This document shows positions 13,663 to 20,554 of a stretch of 20,554 nucleotides of DNA, piece after piece (positions within the stretch are counted from its first letter, which is position 1; the number at the start of each line of letters is the position of its first letter). Below the pieces are notes generated by a model. That model searched no databases. It worked only from the letters and a program-made list of their open reading frames with translations, and was not told the origin of the DNA. The stretch covers positions 1 to 20,554 of the forward strand of contig CAJURU010000042.1 in NCBI GenBank assembly GCA_910588845.1, read 5' to 3'. Made by a program: the position numbers and the translations under genes. Source of the stretch: an uncultured Lachnospiraceae bacterium. GTDB lineage: Bacteria; Bacillota; Clostridia; Lachnospirales; Lachnospiraceae.

Positions 13663-14313
13663 ATGAAATTATTTATCGACACAGCGAATGTGGATGATAT
13701 ACGCAAAGCGAATGATATGGGAGTTATCTGCGGCGTAACTACGAATCCATCTCTGATTGCAAAAGAAGGCAGGGATTTTGGCGAGGTAATCAAAGAAATC
13801 ACGACAATCGTGGACGGGCCAATCAGCGGCGAAGTGAAAGCGACGACTGTTGATGCGGAGGGCATGATTAAAGAAGGGCGTGAGATTGCAAAAATCCACC
13901 CCAATATGATTGTTAAGATCCCCATGACCGTGGAAGGACTGAAAGCGGTTAAGGTATTGTCGGCAGAAGGGATTAAGACGAATGTAACCCTGATTTTTGC
14001 GGCTAACCAGGCGTTGTTGGCGGCAAGGGCGGGAGCGACTTATGTATCTCCGTTTTTAGGGCGCCTGGATGATGTAAATCAGTCCGGTATCAGCCTGATT
14101 GAAGATATTGTGTCTATTTTCAGTAACTACGATATTCAGACGGAAATCATAGCAGCGAGCATCCGTACAACCGTTCATGTGACGGAGTGTGCGCTTGCCG
14201 GGGCAGACATTGCAACCGTTCCCTATAGTATCATTGAACAGATGACGAAACATCCGATGACAGACCAGGGAATCGCCAAGTTCCAAAAAGATTACAAAGC
14301 AGTTTTTGGTTAA
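13663..14313 (+). CDS. Transaldolase, small (TalC/FSA-type) subfamily (216 aa)
   Basis: Transfers a dihydroxyacetone unit between sugar phosphates in the non-oxidative pentose phosphate pathway. It has the compact 216-aa fold of the MipB/TalC group: LFIDTAN at the start, GVTTNPSLIA, the Schiff-base lysine K85 in MIVKIPM, and IAASIRT. At the two positions that separate fructose-6-phosphate aldolase (Gln, Tyr) from transaldolase (Glu, Phe), this protein has Glu57 (SGEVKATT) and Phe131 (SPFLGRLDD). That favours transaldolase activity; this inference uses published Escherichia coli FSA comparisons. Ribosome binding site AGAGGGAAGG precedes the ATG. It sits between araA and transketolase, linking arabinose to glycolysis. 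Confidence 0.9.
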   Translation: MKLFIDTANVDDIRKANDMGVICGVTTNPSLIAKEGRDFGEVIKEITTIVDGPISGEVKATTVDAEGMIKEGREIAKIHPNMIVKIPMTVEGLKAVKVLSAEGIKTNVTLIFAANQALLAARAGATYVSPFLGRLDDVNQSGISLIEDIVSIFSNYDIQTEIIAASIRTTVHVTECALAGADIATVPYSIIEQMTKHPMTDQGIAKFQKDYKAVFG

Positions 14314-14324
14314 AATTCAAAACG

Positions 14325-14381
14325 CCATGGGGATAGTTGGTCAGACCATTCAAATGAAGGGTTCAATTTCTATTCCCATGG
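14325..14381. repeat. Intercistronic stem-loop, transaldolase to transketolase
   Basis: CCATGGGGATAG (14325-14336) pairs over 12 bp with CTATTCCCATGG (14370-14381), with one G-T pair, enclosing a 33-nt loop that includes a weaker internal stem. It is 11 bases past the transaldolase stop and 43 before the next start. Confidence 0.6.
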
Positions 14382-14424
14382 GGGCTGAATCATTATAAAA
14401 TATCAATTTAGAAGGAGAAATTAA

Positions 14425-15264
14425 ATGGAAAACTTAGAACTTCAGAAAACAGCCAATGAGATCCGTAAAGGGATCGTAACGGCTGTTCATGCTGCAAAAG
14501 CAGGGCATCCAGGCGGTTCCCTTTCCGCAGCAGACGTGTATACATATCTGTATTTTGAAGAGATGAACATTGACCCCAAAGATCCGAAGAAGGCAGACCG
14601 CGACCGTTTCGTATTGTCCAAGGGACATACGGCTCCCGGCCTGTATTCTACACTTGCGAACCGTGGCTATTTTCCGGTTGAGGACCTTACGACATTGCGT
14701 CAGATCGGCTCTCACTTACAGGGACATCCCTGTATACAGCATACGCCGGGCGTTGATATGTCCAGCGGTTCTTTAGGACAGGGAATTTCCACAGCAGTAG
14801 GAATGGCAATGTCTGCAAAATTAAGCAACGACAGCTATCGTGTATATACGCTGTTGGGAGACGGCGAGATTCAGGAAGGACAGGTGTGGGAGGCAGCAAT
14901 GTTTGCCGGACACCGAAAACTGGATAACCTGGTAGTGATCGTAGATAACAACGGCCTGCAAATTGACGGCAGAATTGAAGACGTATGCTCGCCTTATCCA
15001 ATTGATAAGAAGTTTGAAGCATTCAATTTCCATGTAATCAACGTGGCGGACGGAAATGATTTCGATCAGCTTCGTGCAGCCTTTAAAGAAGCAAAAGAGA
15101 CTAAGGGAATGCCCACGGCAATCGTGCTCAAGACTGTAAAAGGAAAAGGCGTATCCTATATGGAGAATCAGGCCGGATGGCATGGCAAAGCGCCGAATGA
15201 TGATGAGTATGCACAGGCAATGGAAGAATTAGAGAAAGCAGGTGAAGCATTATGTCAGAAGTAA
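14425..15264 (+). CDS. Transketolase, N-terminal subunit (279 aa)
   Basis: Carries the thiamine-diphosphate pyrophosphate-binding half of transketolase. Visible are AGHPGGSLSA (H28), SKGHTAPGLY (H68), and the ThDP/Mg motif GDGEIQEG (145-152) ending at VDNNG (about 173-177). Ribosome binding site AGAAGGAG, 7 bases from the ATG. The gene overlaps the C-terminal subunit by 13 bases, so the two halves are translationally coupled and made in equal amounts. Split transketolases are common in Clostridia, archaea and others. With transaldolase it converts the xylulose-5-phosphate produced by AraD into fructose-6-phosphate and glyceraldehyde-3-phosphate. Confidence 0.95.
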   Translation: MENLELQKTANEIRKGIVTAVHAAKAGHPGGSLSAADVYTYLYFEEMNIDPKDPKKADRDRFVLSKGHTAPGLYSTLANRGYFPVEDLTTLRQIGSHLQGHPCIQHTPGVDMSSGSLGQGISTAVGMAMSAKLSNDSYRVYTLLGDGEIQEGQVWEAAMFAGHRKLDNLVVIVDNNGLQIDGRIEDVCSPYPIDKKFEAFNFHVINVADGNDFDQLRAAFKEAKETKGMPTAIVLKTVKGKGVSYMENQAGWHGKAPNDDEYAQAMEELEKAGEALCQK

Positions 15265-16193
15265 AGAAAATTGCAACCAGAGCCAGTTACGGCAACGCGC
15301 TGGTAGAGCTGGGTAAAAAGCATGATAATCTGGTAGTATTGGATGCGGATCTTGCAGCAGCTACCCAAACCGGTGTATTTAAAAAAGAATTTCCTGAGAG
15401 ACATATCGACTGCGGTATCGCAGAGTGTAACATGATGGGCATTGCAGCAGGAATTGCTACGACAGGCAAGGTTCCGTTTGTAAGCTCTTTCGCAATGTTT
15501 GCAGCAGGCCGGGCGTTTGAGCAGGTAAGGAACTCAGTAGGATATCCGCACTTGAATGTAAAGATCGGCGCAACCCATGCAGGGATCTCCGTAGGAGAAG
15601 ACGGCGCAACCCATCAGTGTAATGAGGACATCGCATTGATGCGCACAATTCCCGGCATGACAATTATCAATCCCTCCGATGATGTGGAGGCAAAGGCAGC
15701 CGTAGAAGCAGCTTATGAGATGGAAGGACCGGTTTACCTGAGATTTGGCAGGCTTGCAGTTCCGGTAATCAATGACAAGCCGGACTATAAATTTGAAATT
15801 GGCAAGGGCGTACTCCTCAAAGAAGGCAGCGATGTGACAATTGTTGCAACGGGACTTTGCGTAGGCGGAGCATTGGAAGCAGCAGAGAAGCTTGCAGCAG
15901 ACGGTATCAACGCTGAGGTTATCAATATCCATACGATTAAGCCGTTGGATGAAGACATCATTCTCAATTCGGCAAAGAAGACTGGTAAGGTAGTAGTTGC
16001 AGAGGAGCACTCTGTAATCGGCGGTCTTGGCAGCGCAGTATGCGACTGCCTGTGCGCAAAGCTGCCGACTCCGGTATGCAAAATCGGTGTTAATGATGTG
16101 TACGGCGAATCCGGCCCGGCTGTAAAATTGCTGGAGAAATACGGACTGGACGGCCAGGGCATTTATGAGAAGGTCAAAGGATTTGTAAAATAA
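15252..16193 (+). CDS. Transketolase, C-terminal subunit (313 aa)
   Basis: Carries the pyrimidine-binding and C-terminal domains. The invariant glutamate that activates the ThDP cofactor is E58 in CGIAECNMMGIAAGIA. GISVGEDGATHQ and the C-terminal GPVYLRFGR and EEHSVIGGLGSAV are characteristic. ATG at 15252 lies inside the end of the N-terminal subunit gene, with AGGTGAA upstream. It forms an alpha2-beta2 type enzyme with the preceding product. No anomalies seen. Confidence 0.95.
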   Translation: MSEVKKIATRASYGNALVELGKKHDNLVVLDADLAAATQTGVFKKEFPERHIDCGIAECNMMGIAAGIATTGKVPFVSSFAMFAAGRAFEQVRNSVGYPHLNVKIGATHAGISVGEDGATHQCNEDIALMRTIPGMTIINPSDDVEAKAAVEAAYEMEGPVYLRFGRLAVPVINDKPDYKFEIGKGVLLKEGSDVTIVATGLCVGGALEAAEKLAADGINAEVINIHTIKPLDEDIILNSAKKTGKVVVAEEHSVIGGLGSAVCDCLCAKLPTPVCKIGVNDVYGESGPAVKLLEKYGLDGQGIYEKVKGFVK

Positions 16194-16204
16194 AAAGGTG
16201 ATTG

Positions 16205-16266
16205 GAAAAGCAACCGTTTTTGCAGGAGAAGTTTTCTTACAGGTATTGCAAAAGCGGCTGCTTTTC
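16205..16266. repeat. Intercistronic stem-loop, transketolase to ribulokinase
   Basis: Arms of 20 bases (16205-16224 and 16247-16266) pair almost fully, starting GAAAAGCA and ending TGCTTTTC, with one mismatch and one G-T pair; the loop is 22 nt. A perfect 10-bp palindrome TGCACGTGCA follows at 16267-16276. There is no T-run after it. Confidence 0.65.
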
Positions 16267-16330
16267 TGCACGTGCACAGGATTATGGTTCTGAAAGGAAT
16301 TTGATTAAAATAGTTGGAGGGATTTTTCAA

Positions 16331-17932
16331 ATGGACAAGAATCTTATTATTCAAGATATAGAAAATGGAAAAACAGCGCTCGGCATTGAGTTTGGTTCCA
16401 CCAGGATTAAGGCAGTGTTGGTGGCGAGCGACAATTCCCCAATCGCATCGGGCGCTCATGACTGGGAGAACCAGTATGTAGACAATATTTGGACTTACAG
16501 CCTGGATGCGATCTGGAATGGATTACAGGATTGCTACAGCAAGATGGCTGAGGATGTAAAGAACCAGTACGGCGTTACCTTGACAACGGTTGGGGCAATC
16601 GGCTTCAGTGCAATGATGCACGGCTATATGGCTTTTGATAAGAATGATGAATTGTTAGTTCCCTTCCGTACCTGGAGAAATACCATTACGGAGGAAGCGT
16701 CTAAGAAGTTGACAGAAGTGTTTAATTTCAATATTCCGCAGAGATGGAGCATTGCTCATCTGTATCAGGCAATTTTGAATAAGGAAGCGCATGTAAGCTC
16801 TGTTACATATTTTACAACATTGGCAGGTTATATCCATTGGAAACTGACCGGACAGCAGGTGCTTGGCGTTGGCGAAGCATCCGGTATGTTCCCGATTGAC
16901 ATAGCGACGAAAGATTTCGATCAGAAGATGATTGGGCAGTTCAATGAGCTGATTGCTGGCGAGGGCTTCCCCTGGAAATTAGAAGACATTATTCCGAAGG
17001 TATTAGTTGCTGGTGAGAACGCAGGAACGCTTACGGAAGAAGGAGCAAAATTATTGGATGTCAGCGGCAATCTGAAGGCTGGAATCCCGCTGTGTCCGCC
17101 GGAAGGCGATGCAGGAACCGGGATGACAGCAACGAAGAGCGTGGAGCAGCGTACCGGTAATGTTTCCGCAGGAACTTCCGTATTTGCCATGGCAGTGCTT
17201 GAGGATAACCTCAAGAAAGTACATCCGGAAATCGACCTGGTGACTACGCCGGACGGCAGCCTGGTAGCGATGGTTCACTGTAACAACTGTACCTCTGATT
17301 TGAACGCCTGGGTAAATCTCTTTAAAGAATTTGCAGAGAGTTTCGGCGTGGAAGTAGATATGACAAAGCTGTTCTCCGTATTGTACAACAAGGCAATGGA
17401 AGGCGATGCAGAATGCGGCGGCTTGCTTGCTTACAATTATTTCTCGGGAGAGCATGTGACAGGATTTGAGGAAGGACGCCCGATGTTTGTGCGCACACCG
17501 AACAGCAAATTTAACCTTGCTAACTTTATGCGTGTGCATCTGTTTACAGCGCTCGGCGCATTGAAGACTGGTCTTGATATCCTCATGAAAGAGGAGAATG
17601 TCAAACTGGATGTTTTGATGGGACACGGCGGTCTTTTCAAAACCAAAGGCGTAGGTCAGAAGATTATGGCGGCAGCAGTTAATACTCCGGTTTCCGTTAT
17701 GGCAACCGCTGGTGAAGGCGGCGCATGGGGAATCGCGCTTTTGGCATCTTACATGATCAATAAAGGAGACGGCGAGACCTTGTCTCAGTATCTGGAAGCA
17801 AAGGTATTTGCAGGCCAGGAGAGCGAGACGCTCAACCCGGATGCTAAAGATGTGGAAGGATTCGATACCTTTATCAAACGTTACAGCGAAGGACTTCCAA
17901 TTGAACGCGCAGCAGTAGATTCTTTGAGGTAG
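16331..17932 (+). CDS. araB: FGGY-family carbohydrate kinase, probable L-ribulokinase (533 aa)
   Basis: Phosphorylates L-ribulose to L-ribulose-5-phosphate. The start is the ATG at 16331 with GGAGG about 9 bases upstream; in-frame sequence back to 16202 lies in the intercistronic hairpin and is not coding. FGGY features: ATP/phosphate motif LGIEFGSTRIKAV (17-29), MHGYMAF, likely catalytic D260 in PEGDAGTGM, GNVSAGTS (276-283) and the C-terminal ATAGEGGAWGIALLASY. The sequence is closer in feel to the xylulokinase-like kinases of Clostridia than to the classical Escherichia coli AraB, so it may be a non-orthologous ribulokinase (AraK type). The role is inferred from placement between araA and araD. 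Confidence 0.85.
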   Translation: MDKNLIIQDIENGKTALGIEFGSTRIKAVLVASDNSPIASGAHDWENQYVDNIWTYSLDAIWNGLQDCYSKMAEDVKNQYGVTLTTVGAIGFSAMMHGYMAFDKNDELLVPFRTWRNTITEEASKKLTEVFNFNIPQRWSIAHLYQAILNKEAHVSSVTYFTTLAGYIHWKLTGQQVLGVGEASGMFPIDIATKDFDQKMIGQFNELIAGEGFPWKLEDIIPKVLVAGENAGTLTEEGAKLLDVSGNLKAGIPLCPPEGDAGTGMTATKSVEQRTGNVSAGTSVFAMAVLEDNLKKVHPEIDLVTTPDGSLVAMVHCNNCTSDLNAWVNLFKEFAESFGVEVDMTKLFSVLYNKAMEGDAECGGLLAYNYFSGEHVTGFEEGRPMFVRTPNSKFNLANFMRVHLFTALGALKTGLDILMKEENVKLDVLMGHGGLFKTKGVGQKIMAAAVNTPVSVMATAGEGGAWGIALLASYMINKGDGETLSQYLEAKVFAGQESETLNPDAKDVEGFDTFIKRYSEGLPIERAAVDSLR

Positions 17933-18180
17933 GAGGAAAGCAAATGCGGAGCATTTCTTAAATGGCTTCCGCCGACTTGGCAGGTGACGCGAAGCGTCGC
18001 GTGCCGCTACCTTAGAAGGAAGCCCAATGCGAAGCATTTTTGTAATGGCTTCCGCCGACTTGGCAGGTGACGCGAAGCGTCGCGTGCCGCTACCTTAGAA
18101 GGAAGCCCAATGCGAAGCATTTTTGTAATGGCTTCCGCCGACTTGGCAGGTGACGCGAAGCGTCGCGTGCCGCTACCTTA
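17932..18180. repeat. Three tandem copies of an 83-bp structured repeat
   Basis: Copies start at about 17932, 18015 and 18098 with an exact 83-bp period. Copies 2 and 3 are identical over nearly the whole unit; copy 1 differs in its first third. Each unit contains two hairpins: GGAAGCC/GGCTTCC enclosing AATGC-GAA-GCATT, and GGCA-GGT-GACGC-GAA-GCGTC-GCG-TGCC. Because 83 is not a multiple of three, the array is not one repetitive protein, but copies 2 and 3 each open a short ORF (see findings). It fills the whole gap between araB and the araD ribosome binding site and will be transcribed within the operon. Confidence 0.9.
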
Positions 18181-18198
18181 TAAATTAGGAGGAAGGTA

Positions 18199-18900
18199 AT
18201 GTTAGAAGAATTAAAAAAAGCAGTATATGAAGCAAATATGGATCTGCCCCGCTATGGGCTGGTAACCTTTACCTGGGGAAATGTCAGCGCCATTGACAGG
18301 GAGAGCGGCTTGTTTGTCATTAAGCCCAGCGGCGTAGATTATGAGAAATTGAAACCGGAAGATATGGTAGTGATGGACCTTGAAGGGAATAAAGTGGAAG
18401 GGAAATATAATCCGTCTTCCGACACGGCAACCCATCTGGAATTGTATAAGGCATTTCCAGAAATTGGCGGTGTGGTACATACGCATTCTTCCTATGCCAC
18501 AAGCTGGGCACAAGCAGGTAGAAGCATTCCCTGTTATGGAACAACACATGCAGATTATATGTATGGAGAGATACCCTGTGTGCGTTGTCTGACAAAGGAA
18601 GAGATTGACGGCGCTTATGAGGAGAATACCGGGCATTTGATTGTCAATTCCTTCAAGGAGATGGATAAGGACGTGATGGCAGTTCCGGCAGTGCTTTGCA
18701 AAAACCATGGACCTTTCGCATGGGGCAAAGACGCGCATGAGGCTGTGCACAATGCAGTTGTCTTGGAAGAGGTTGCGAAGATGGCTTACCGCGCAGAGAC
18801 GATTAATCCGCGCATTCAGCCGGCGCCCCAGGAATTGCAGGATAAGCATTATTACCGTAAGCATGGCGCGAATGCTTACTATGGACAGAAAGAGGAATAG
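18199..18900 (+). CDS. araD: L-ribulose-5-phosphate 4-epimerase (233 aa)
   Basis: Converts L-ribulose-5-phosphate to D-xylulose-5-phosphate, the last arabinose-specific step. It belongs to the class II aldolase/AraD family. Zinc ligands are H94 and H96 in VVHTHSSYA and H170 in CKNHGPFAWG; D75 (SSDTATHLELY) matches the conserved aspartate. The N-terminal GLVTFTWGNVSAID and IKPSGVDYEKL motifs bind phosphate. Ribosome binding site AGGAGGAAGG directly precedes ATG 18199, and the last repeat's short ORF ends in a TAATG overlap with this start. Length is standard. Last gene of the ara operon. Confidence 0.96.
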   Translation: MLEELKKAVYEANMDLPRYGLVTFTWGNVSAIDRESGLFVIKPSGVDYEKLKPEDMVVMDLEGNKVEGKYNPSSDTATHLELYKAFPEIGGVVHTHSSYATSWAQAGRSIPCYGTTHADYMYGEIPCVRCLTKEEIDGAYEENTGHLIVNSFKEMDKDVMAVPAVLCKNHGPFAWGKDAHEAVHNAVVLEEVAKMAYRAETINPRIQPAPQELQDKHYYRKHGANAYYGQKEE

Positions 18901-18925
18901 AAATTACAGTTTCTGATTCTTTTTG
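18895..18925 (+). terminator. Terminator of the arabinose operon
   Basis: GAATAGAAA (18895-18903) and TTTCTGATTC (18910-18919) pair with one bulge around TTACAG, and TTTTTG follows directly. It begins within the araD stop region. Confidence 0.55.
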
Positions 18926-18984
18926 TGCCATATCGCATAGGCGGACGTGTTGGCAACAGAAGAGCATAGATAGTTGAGACAGTC

Positions 18985-19020
18985 AGGGAGGGTTCTATCT
19001 CTTGGAATAGAACCTTCCCT
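18985..19020. terminator. Second stem-loop between araD and the acetyltransferase gene
   Basis: AGGGAGGGTTCTAT (18985-18998) pairs with ATAGAACCTTCCCT (19007-19020) with a single mismatch and an 8-nt loop. No T-run follows. A backup terminator or leader hairpin of the GNAT gene. Confidence 0.5.
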
Positions 19021-19058
19021 GTTACTTTGAAACATAAAATTAGTAGGAGCAGTTATTT

Positions 19059-19844
19059 ATGAGAATTGACAGGTTATCAAGTTCGGAAGTAGATAGGATT
19101 GCCCCTCTTTTCGCAGGCTGGGAGGAATCGTTGATCTGGTCGTGCCTGCAAGGGTATATGGGAGAAGCCTGGGCAGACAATAAAGAGAGACCGCAGGCGG
19201 CGCGAATCCTTCTCGCGGATTTCTGTTATTTTGTGGGCAAGGTGAACCGGGGGCTGGTGACAGAGGAGATAAAAACGCACAGCCGGGATTTTGTGATCAT
19301 GGTGCCGCCCATGGATGAGACAGGAGAGGCCTGGGCGAAGGAGATAGAGGATGCGTATGGAGACTGCTGTAAGCGAGTGGAGCGGTATGCCATCAAGAAG
19401 GAGCCGGGGATTTTTGATAAAGAGAAGCTTGAAAAGATTGTGGCCGGTCTGGAACCTCAGTATGAGGTAAAATTGATAGACGAGGATATTTTCTGGCAGA
19501 CAAGGGAGCAGGAGTGGGCAAAAGATTTCACTTCTCAGTATGCGGACTATGAGGAGTACCACAAACGCGGGCTGGGTGTAGCTGTGACTTACCAGGGCAG
19601 TTTGGTGGCAGGGGCGTCCTCCTATACCGTATACCGCGAGGGTATTGAGATTGAAATTGGCACCAAAGAAGAGTTTCGCAGAAAAGGGTTTGCTGCTGTC
19701 TGTGGGGCTAAAATTATCTTAGAGTGCATGGACAGGGGCCTTTATCCAAGCTGGGATGCACAGAATAAGTGGTCGGTGGCGCTCGCTGAAAAGTTGGGTT
19801 ATCATTTTGACAGGACGTATCCGGCGTACGAGGTTTTTGTGTAA
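19059..19844 (+). CDS. GNAT-family N-acetyltransferase (261 aa)
   Basis: ATG at 19059 has TAGGAG about 10 bases upstream. The C-terminal half has the GNAT core: a strand around GLGVAVTYQGSLVAGASSYT, then IEIEIGTKEEFRRKGFAAVC with the R/Q-x-x-G-x-A acetyl-CoA loop, and YPSWDAQNKWSVALAEKLGY, the usual final motif. The N-terminal 140 residues form a helical domain of the type seen in the GNAT_acetyltran family (related to zwittermicin A resistance protein ZmaR). Substrate unknown; possibly small amines or an antibiotic. It stands alone after the arabinose operon terminator and is probably not part of it. Confidence 0.85.
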   Translation: MRIDRLSSSEVDRIAPLFAGWEESLIWSCLQGYMGEAWADNKERPQAARILLADFCYFVGKVNRGLVTEEIKTHSRDFVIMVPPMDETGEAWAKEIEDAYGDCCKRVERYAIKKEPGIFDKEKLEKIVAGLEPQYEVKLIDEDIFWQTREQEWAKDFTSQYADYEEYHKRGLGVAVTYQGSLVAGASSYTVYREGIEIEIGTKEEFRRKGFAAVCGAKIILECMDRGLYPSWDAQNKWSVALAEKLGYHFDRTYPAYEVFV

Positions 19845-19971
19845 TGTTGAAGGAATGATTTTGCTGCTGAAAGTGGCAGGCAAAGAAGCATTATGCTCGA
19901 TATAAGTCACAGTTATATAATAAATGATGGATGGGGAAACACTGGAGTATATATAAATTCGAGTTATACAG

Positions 19972-20403
19972 ATGGGTGTGTTGATATTGGGTAAAAAAAA
20001 TGTTGTAAAACGCAACGCATGTATTGCAATGATAGCGTTGTTATCCACGATTATCATAGTGTTTTTGATAGTAAGTATGGATAAAAATAGTAGCAAAATT
20101 AAGGGCGGAGAAGGATATGGTATGTTTGACAAAGCAACGAAAATTGAGATTATATTTAACGATAAAGAATATATTGTATCCAATTCGGATGAAATTGAGC
20201 AAATAATTCGACTGTGCCGTAAAAGCTGGGAGCCATCGAATACCCATATTACAAAAGAAGATTGTGATATGCTTATAAAGTTTATTGGTACAGGTACAAA
20301 TGTTTGGGTTAATACTGAAACATTATCGGCATATATAGGGGAAAGTTTTGTACAAATGCCGGAAGATTTATTTCAAAAAATTAAACATGTAGTTAATAGA
20401 TAG
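19972..20403 (+). CDS. Small membrane-anchored hypothetical protein (143 aa)
   Basis: The N-terminus has a basic stretch (GKKNVVKR) and one hydrophobic helix (about residues 17-36, IAMIALLSTIIIVFLIVS), an uncleaved anchor or signal-like segment. About 105 extracytoplasmic residues follow, with alternating strands (KIEIIFNDKEYIVSN) and a CR...ITKEDCDMLIKF segment. No ribosome binding site is clear before ATG 19972; the start may be an internal TTG near 19987. Its AT-rich codon use differs from the GC-richer acetyltransferase just before it, hinting at separate acquisition. No family recognised. Confidence 0.6.
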   Translation: MGVLILGKKNVVKRNACIAMIALLSTIIIVFLIVSMDKNSSKIKGGEGYGMFDKATKIEIIFNDKEYIVSNSDEIEQIIRLCRKSWEPSNTHITKEDCDMLIKFIGTGTNVWVNTETLSAYIGESFVQMPEDLFQKIKHVVNR

Positions 20404-20554
20404 CGGCCTACTACAAATAGGGTTTGTCCCTATAAGGGAAATACATAAGATTTGAATATTTAACAGGCGGAAGGCCTTGTAAAATCAATGGTTTTTGAGG
20501 GTAGTGTAAATAAGTTTGTGTTTTTGGAAATAAATGGCTCCTTTTTGGTAAGAA
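20404..20554. other. Window tail without a recognised gene
   Basis: An AT-rich, non-coding 151 bases. The final 55 bases (from GGGTAGTGTAAATAAG near 20500) resemble the ends of IS256-type elements as I remember them, so an insertion sequence may begin here. This cannot be settled within the window. Confidence 0.25.

Noticed and set aside
17932..18180. CRISPR array formed by the 83-bp repeats
   Set aside because: The repeats are head-to-tail without variable spacers and there are no cas genes; they are tandem copies.

Overview
The window looks like a chromosomal segment of a gut Clostridia member, most likely Lachnospiraceae (Bacillota). The basis is the L-arabinose gene set with a split transketolase, a GntR/LacI-type AraR, strong AGGAGG-type ribosome binding sites, TTGACA/TATAAT promoters, a putative holin-like type I toxin and the DUF6323/DUF6179 pair. 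This is a family-level impression from protein sequence, not a database assignment.

Layout. (1) 1-506: the 5' part of a minus-strand transcription unit whose main gene lies off the left edge. It has a near-consensus promoter, a 13-codon leader ORF, stem-loops and an intrinsic-terminator-like hairpin, which suggests attenuation control. (2) About 507-7370: an AT-rich, patchwork accessory region. It carries an HTH protein and a double zinc-ribbon membrane protein, a 244-bp MITE with a perfect 8-bp target duplication, an IS with a zinc-ribbon DDE transposase, a short orphan ORF, a type I toxin/antitoxin-RNA locus, a DUF1848 gene and a decayed gene resembling zinc-dependent phospholipase C-like hydrolases. 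(3) 7479-10327: DUF6323 and DUF6179 genes on the minus strand, divergent from a monomeric [FeFe]-hydrogenase-like iron-sulfur protein. (4) 10500-18925: an L-arabinose catabolic cluster, araR / araA / transaldolase / split transketolase / FGGY kinase (ribulokinase) / araD. (5) 19059-20554: a GNAT acetyltransferase, a small membrane-anchored protein and an uncharacterised tail.

How the genes work together. AraA isomerises L-arabinose to L-ribulose, the kinase phosphorylates it, and AraD converts L-ribulose-5-phosphate to D-xylulose-5-phosphate. Transketolase and transaldolase then carry the pentose phosphates into glycolysis, so the cluster is complete from free intracellular arabinose to hexose/triose phosphates. 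No transporter is in the window. Two near-identical palindromes (CTTGTAT-N8-ATACAAG) lie inside the promoters of araR and araA and are the likely AraR operators. Nearly every intercistronic gap holds a stem-loop, and the araB-araD gap holds three 83-bp tandem structured repeats.

The most unusual items are the triple 83-bp repeat before araD, the MITE inserted exactly at the end of a related IS with both elements carrying long nested palindromes, the leader/attenuator at the left edge, and the type I toxin-antitoxin locus, whose 38-codon toxin and antisense RNA promoter can both be read directly.
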